Origin: Crocodylus rhombifer
Taxonomy: Eukaryota > Chordata > Crocodylia > Crocodylidae
Direction: 5' to 3'
Assembly (NCBI GenBank): GCA_038503035.1
Contig: JAVSML010001167.1
Coordinates: forward strand, 1 to 64,000
DNA: 64,000 nucleotides
Shown here: positions 62,293 through 64,000 of the stretch, piece after piece
Layout: every line of letters starts with the position of its first letter
How positions within the stretch are numbered: the stretch's first letter is position 1
Made by a program: the position numbers and the translations under genes
The notes under the pieces: generated by a model
The model's database searches: none
Told to the model about the DNA's origin: nothing
The model's input: only the letters and a program-made list of their open reading frames with translations

Positions 62293-62640
62293 GGGGGGGG
62301 GGGGTGACCCATGCCTCTTTGGGGGTTTGTGTGTGTTAGCTGTGCCCCTCTGTGTGTGTGTGTTACCCATGCCCCTTTCAGGTGTGTGCATGTGTTACCT
62401 GTGCCCCCTTCAGGGTGCATGTGTGTGTTATTGGTGCCCCTTTGTTTGTGTGTATGTGTGTGTTACCCGTGCCCCTTTCAGAGTGTGTATGTGCTACCAG
62501 TGCCCCCTTGGGGGTGTTACCCGTGTCCCTTTTGTGGGGGGTATGTGTTACTGGTGCCCCTTCGGGGGGGGGGTGTTACTCATGCTTCTTTTGGGGTGTG
62601 TTCCCTGGACCCCTGTGGGTGTGCGTGGTGGGGGGGGGGA
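62293..62640. repeat. G-rich minisatellite upstream of CpG island
   Basis: About eleven units of 23-39 bases share the core GTTACC(C/T)GTGCCCCTTT followed by a G/T-rich tail of variable length. Unit starts lie near 62302, 62335, 62362, 62394, 62427, 62462, 62493, 62516, 62546, 62574 and 62599. A G12 run (62293-62304) precedes it, and G10 runs lie at 62564-62573 and 62630-62639. The 251-codon open frame across it (62311-63066) repeats Cys-Val-Pro words and is a by-product of the repeat. Confidence 0.88.
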
Positions 62641-63350
62641 GTACAGAGCAGCTGTGCGGAGGAAGGGCGCGGGGCGGAGCGTGCGGGGGGCGCTGCGGCT
62701 CCCCTCAGGGCTGCGTGTGGGCGCGGCGCGTGGGTGGCGGAGCCGGCAGGGCGGGGGGCGCAGACAGGTGGGCCGGCCGGAGCGCGCTGCGCCGCGCGGG
62801 AGGAAGGGGAAGGGGAAGTGGAAGGGGAAGGGGGGCAAGGAGCGCGGTCAGGTGACTGCGCCTTTCCGCGCGTGTGTGTGTGTGTGGGGGGGGAGTGCGT
62901 GCGTGTGCGAGCGTGTGTCAGGTTGCGGTGCGGGCGGCGGGGGCGGCGTGTAGGCAGCAGCTGGAGGCGCCGGGAGCCTCGGCCATGTGATGGAGGAGAA
63001 GGGGAGGCAGGCGGGCGAGAGGAGGAGGAAAGAGGGAGAGGGCGGGGGGGAAGGTGCTGCCTATAGAGCGCCTGGGACGCGGCGCGGGGAGCTGCAGCAG
63101 CAGCCGCGGCAGCTGCCGGGCGGCGCGGGGCCGGGCCGGCTCCTGCCTCCCTCCCTCCGCAGGAATCCCGCTCCGGAGCGCGGCGGGGTCCGCAGCCCGC
63201 GCCCGAGCTGGACGGCGGAGGCCGGGCGTGCGGGGCGCGCAGGTGGACAGCTCCGGCAGGGGCCGGCCCAGGTACCTGCTCTGTCCTGGGGCCGGGGCTC
63301 GGGGCAGAGGTAGGGCAGGGGCGCGGCGCCGCCTCCCAACTTGCTGCTGT
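62640..63350 (+). promoter_or_regulatory. CpG island promoter
   Basis: CpG density and GC content jump here, compared with the AT-rich upstream DNA. GC boxes of GGGGCGG or GGGCGGGG type lie at about 62671, 62749 and 62940. A nearly pure purine run of GGAAGGGG units lies at 62798-62835. A TATA-like tataga at 63062 stands alone in GC-rich sequence and may be fortuitous. The direction (plus) is inferred from the exon at 63887. The exact transcription start is not determinable. Confidence 0.85.
62940..63271 (+). other. Candidate non-coding first exon (5' UTR)
   Basis: The GC-rich stretch after the GC boxes is followed by possible splice donors. CAG|GTACCT ends an exon at 63271. Alternatives are GAG|GTAGGG near 63309 and CGG|GTAGGT near 63523. 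It has ATGs (62984, 62987) with frames that do not join the exon at 63887 without splicing. The 5' boundary given is nominal. Which donor is used needs RNA evidence. Confidence 0.45.
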
Positions 63351-63362
63351 CAGCTGGCGGTG

Positions 63363-63447
63363 GTGTGTGTGTGCGCGCGTGCATGCATGCGTGCGTGTGT
63401 GTGTGTGCATGCGTGCGTGTATGTGTATGCATGTGTGGGGGGGGGGG
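63363..63447. repeat. Z-DNA-prone alternating tract and G11 run
   Basis: From 63363 to 63437 every base alternates purine and pyrimidine (gt, gc, ca, cg and a few ta steps): 75 bases without a break. It is followed by eleven G (63437-63447). A shorter alternating stretch lies in the island at about 62868-62885. Alternating GT/GC runs of this length can adopt left-handed DNA under supercoiling. Confidence 0.9.
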
Positions 63448-63886
63448 TGCCGGATGTTTGGCGGGATGGGGAGGGGATGGGATGATCGCAGCGTTTTGGA
63501 CCGAGCTTCCTGGCCGGTCCCGGGTAGGTGTCCGCCTGCGGCTGCAGCCCGGGCTCCGGATTGCGGAGGTTTCCTTGCGCTGCCCCTTCACTCGCCCACT
63601 GCCCGGTCGTGGCTCGCGGTGGGAGCGGGTGGCGGGGCCGCCGGAGGAGGCAGCGAGCAGACGGGAGCCCCGCGGGCCGGGAGCGGGCGGAGGCGGAGGT
63701 GGCAGTGCGACCCCTCTCCCGCCCTCTGGGCTCGGCTGGAGCCAGTGCCTTTCATCCGGGAAGGGGCGAGGCTCAGGCCAGGAGTCACCTGGAATGGGGG
63801 GAGCGTGTGTGCCTGGGAATCCCAGTGCTGGGAAATCCTGCTTCCCCTCATGGATGACCCCCTTTTCTTGATTTTTCTTCCTTCAG

Positions 63887-63937
63887 AAGATGGTTTGACT
63901 ATGAAATGTTGCCTAGGAAAAGCCCTCATGCTTTCAG
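63887..63937 (+). other. 51-bp internal exon with start codon
   Basis: The acceptor is a pyrimidine tract ending ttttcttccttcag at 63886. The donor is tttcag|gtaaag at 63937/63938. Both fit consensus well. The exon includes 14 bases of 5' UTR with a two-codon upstream ORF (ATG GTT TGA, 63890-63898) and then the putative start codon. Confidence 0.65.
63901..63937 (+). CDS. First coding segment of an unidentified plus-strand gene (partial)
   Basis: The ATG at 63901 has A at position -3, a fair Kozak context. It opens MKCCLGKALMLS followed by one base of the next codon (phase 1) at the donor site at 63937. A Lys at position 2 and a mildly hydrophobic Cys/Leu-rich start are compatible with a signal peptide or membrane anchor, but twelve residues are too few to judge, and I do not recognise the protein. 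No long upstream frame joins this exon, which supports the ATG here as the natural start. The coding sequence continues beyond the window. The short upstream ORF ends two bases before this ATG and could reduce initiation. Alternative: a non-coding or alternative 5' exon with the real start further downstream. Confidence 0.5.
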
Positions 63938-64000
63938 GTAAAGGAGCAGCACTTGTCAGCTGGGGGCTCTCAGTGGTGTGGGGAGGGGGAATCCATTCCA
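63938..64000 (+). other. Start of the next intron
   Basis: Begins gtaaaggagcag and runs out of the window. Nothing else is seen. Confidence 0.5.

Noticed and set aside
62311..63066. 251-codon open frame with Cys/Val/Pro-rich repeats
   Set aside because: It follows the minisatellite period and all three plus frames are open in parts. Composition explains it.
62580..63410. 276-codon minus-strand frame rich in Pro, Ala, Arg, His-Thr
   Set aside because: An open frame caused by CpG-island composition and GT repeats. No domain and no conserved-looking start.

Overview
The window is vertebrate nuclear DNA from a reptile, most likely a crocodilian. The evidence is the repeat content: CR1 LINEs in three age classes, all in minus orientation, the youngest ending in 9-bp gatttcata repeats that I associate with crocodilian CR1; a Tx1-clade LINE; reptile-type MIR-like SINE remnants; and a dense population of short hAT-like and palindromic DNA transposons (MITEs). 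The species assignment is inference. A turtle is the main alternative.

About 62.6 kb is a gene-poor, mostly AT-rich intergenic stretch with no convincing host coding exon. 1-1867 is the broken 3' part of a Tx1-like LINE ORF2. 2640-5645 is a CR1 copy with a nearly open reverse transcriptase frame, flanked by two inverted copies of a GC-rich segment. From 11.4 to 58.4 kb the DNA is full of small DNA transposons. Nine are hAT-like with recognisable 8-bp target site duplications (TSDs): 15917, 17985, 19887, 24028, 24592, 29873, 34979, 35998 and 57699. A second group has termini close to GGGCATCTACAC and strongly palindromic bodies. It includes a five-copy multi-hairpin family (23185, 26945, 49574, 51478, 58078), elements rich in a TACTGTGCAGTA motif, and a 500-bp near-palindrome at 20842-21342. 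Older CR1 copies lie at 35705-36640 and 39177-40915, and probable old LTR fragments at 32095-32905 and 47557-48118.

The last 2 kb is different. A tandem duplication and an 11-unit G-rich minisatellite (62302-62640) lead into a CpG island (about 62640-63350) with GC boxes. I read this as the promoter and non-coding first exon of a plus-strand gene. Just downstream are a 75-bp perfectly alternating purine-pyrimidine tract and an 11-G run. A small exon (63887-63937) with good splice signals carries an ATG at 63901 in fair context and 12 codons before the intron. A two-codon upstream ORF ends 2 bases before that ATG. The gene cannot be named from 12 residues. Most of the window is therefore the transposon-filled upstream flank of this gene.

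All coordinates, TSDs and similarities were read by eye. Family names are given only where the motif pattern is familiar.
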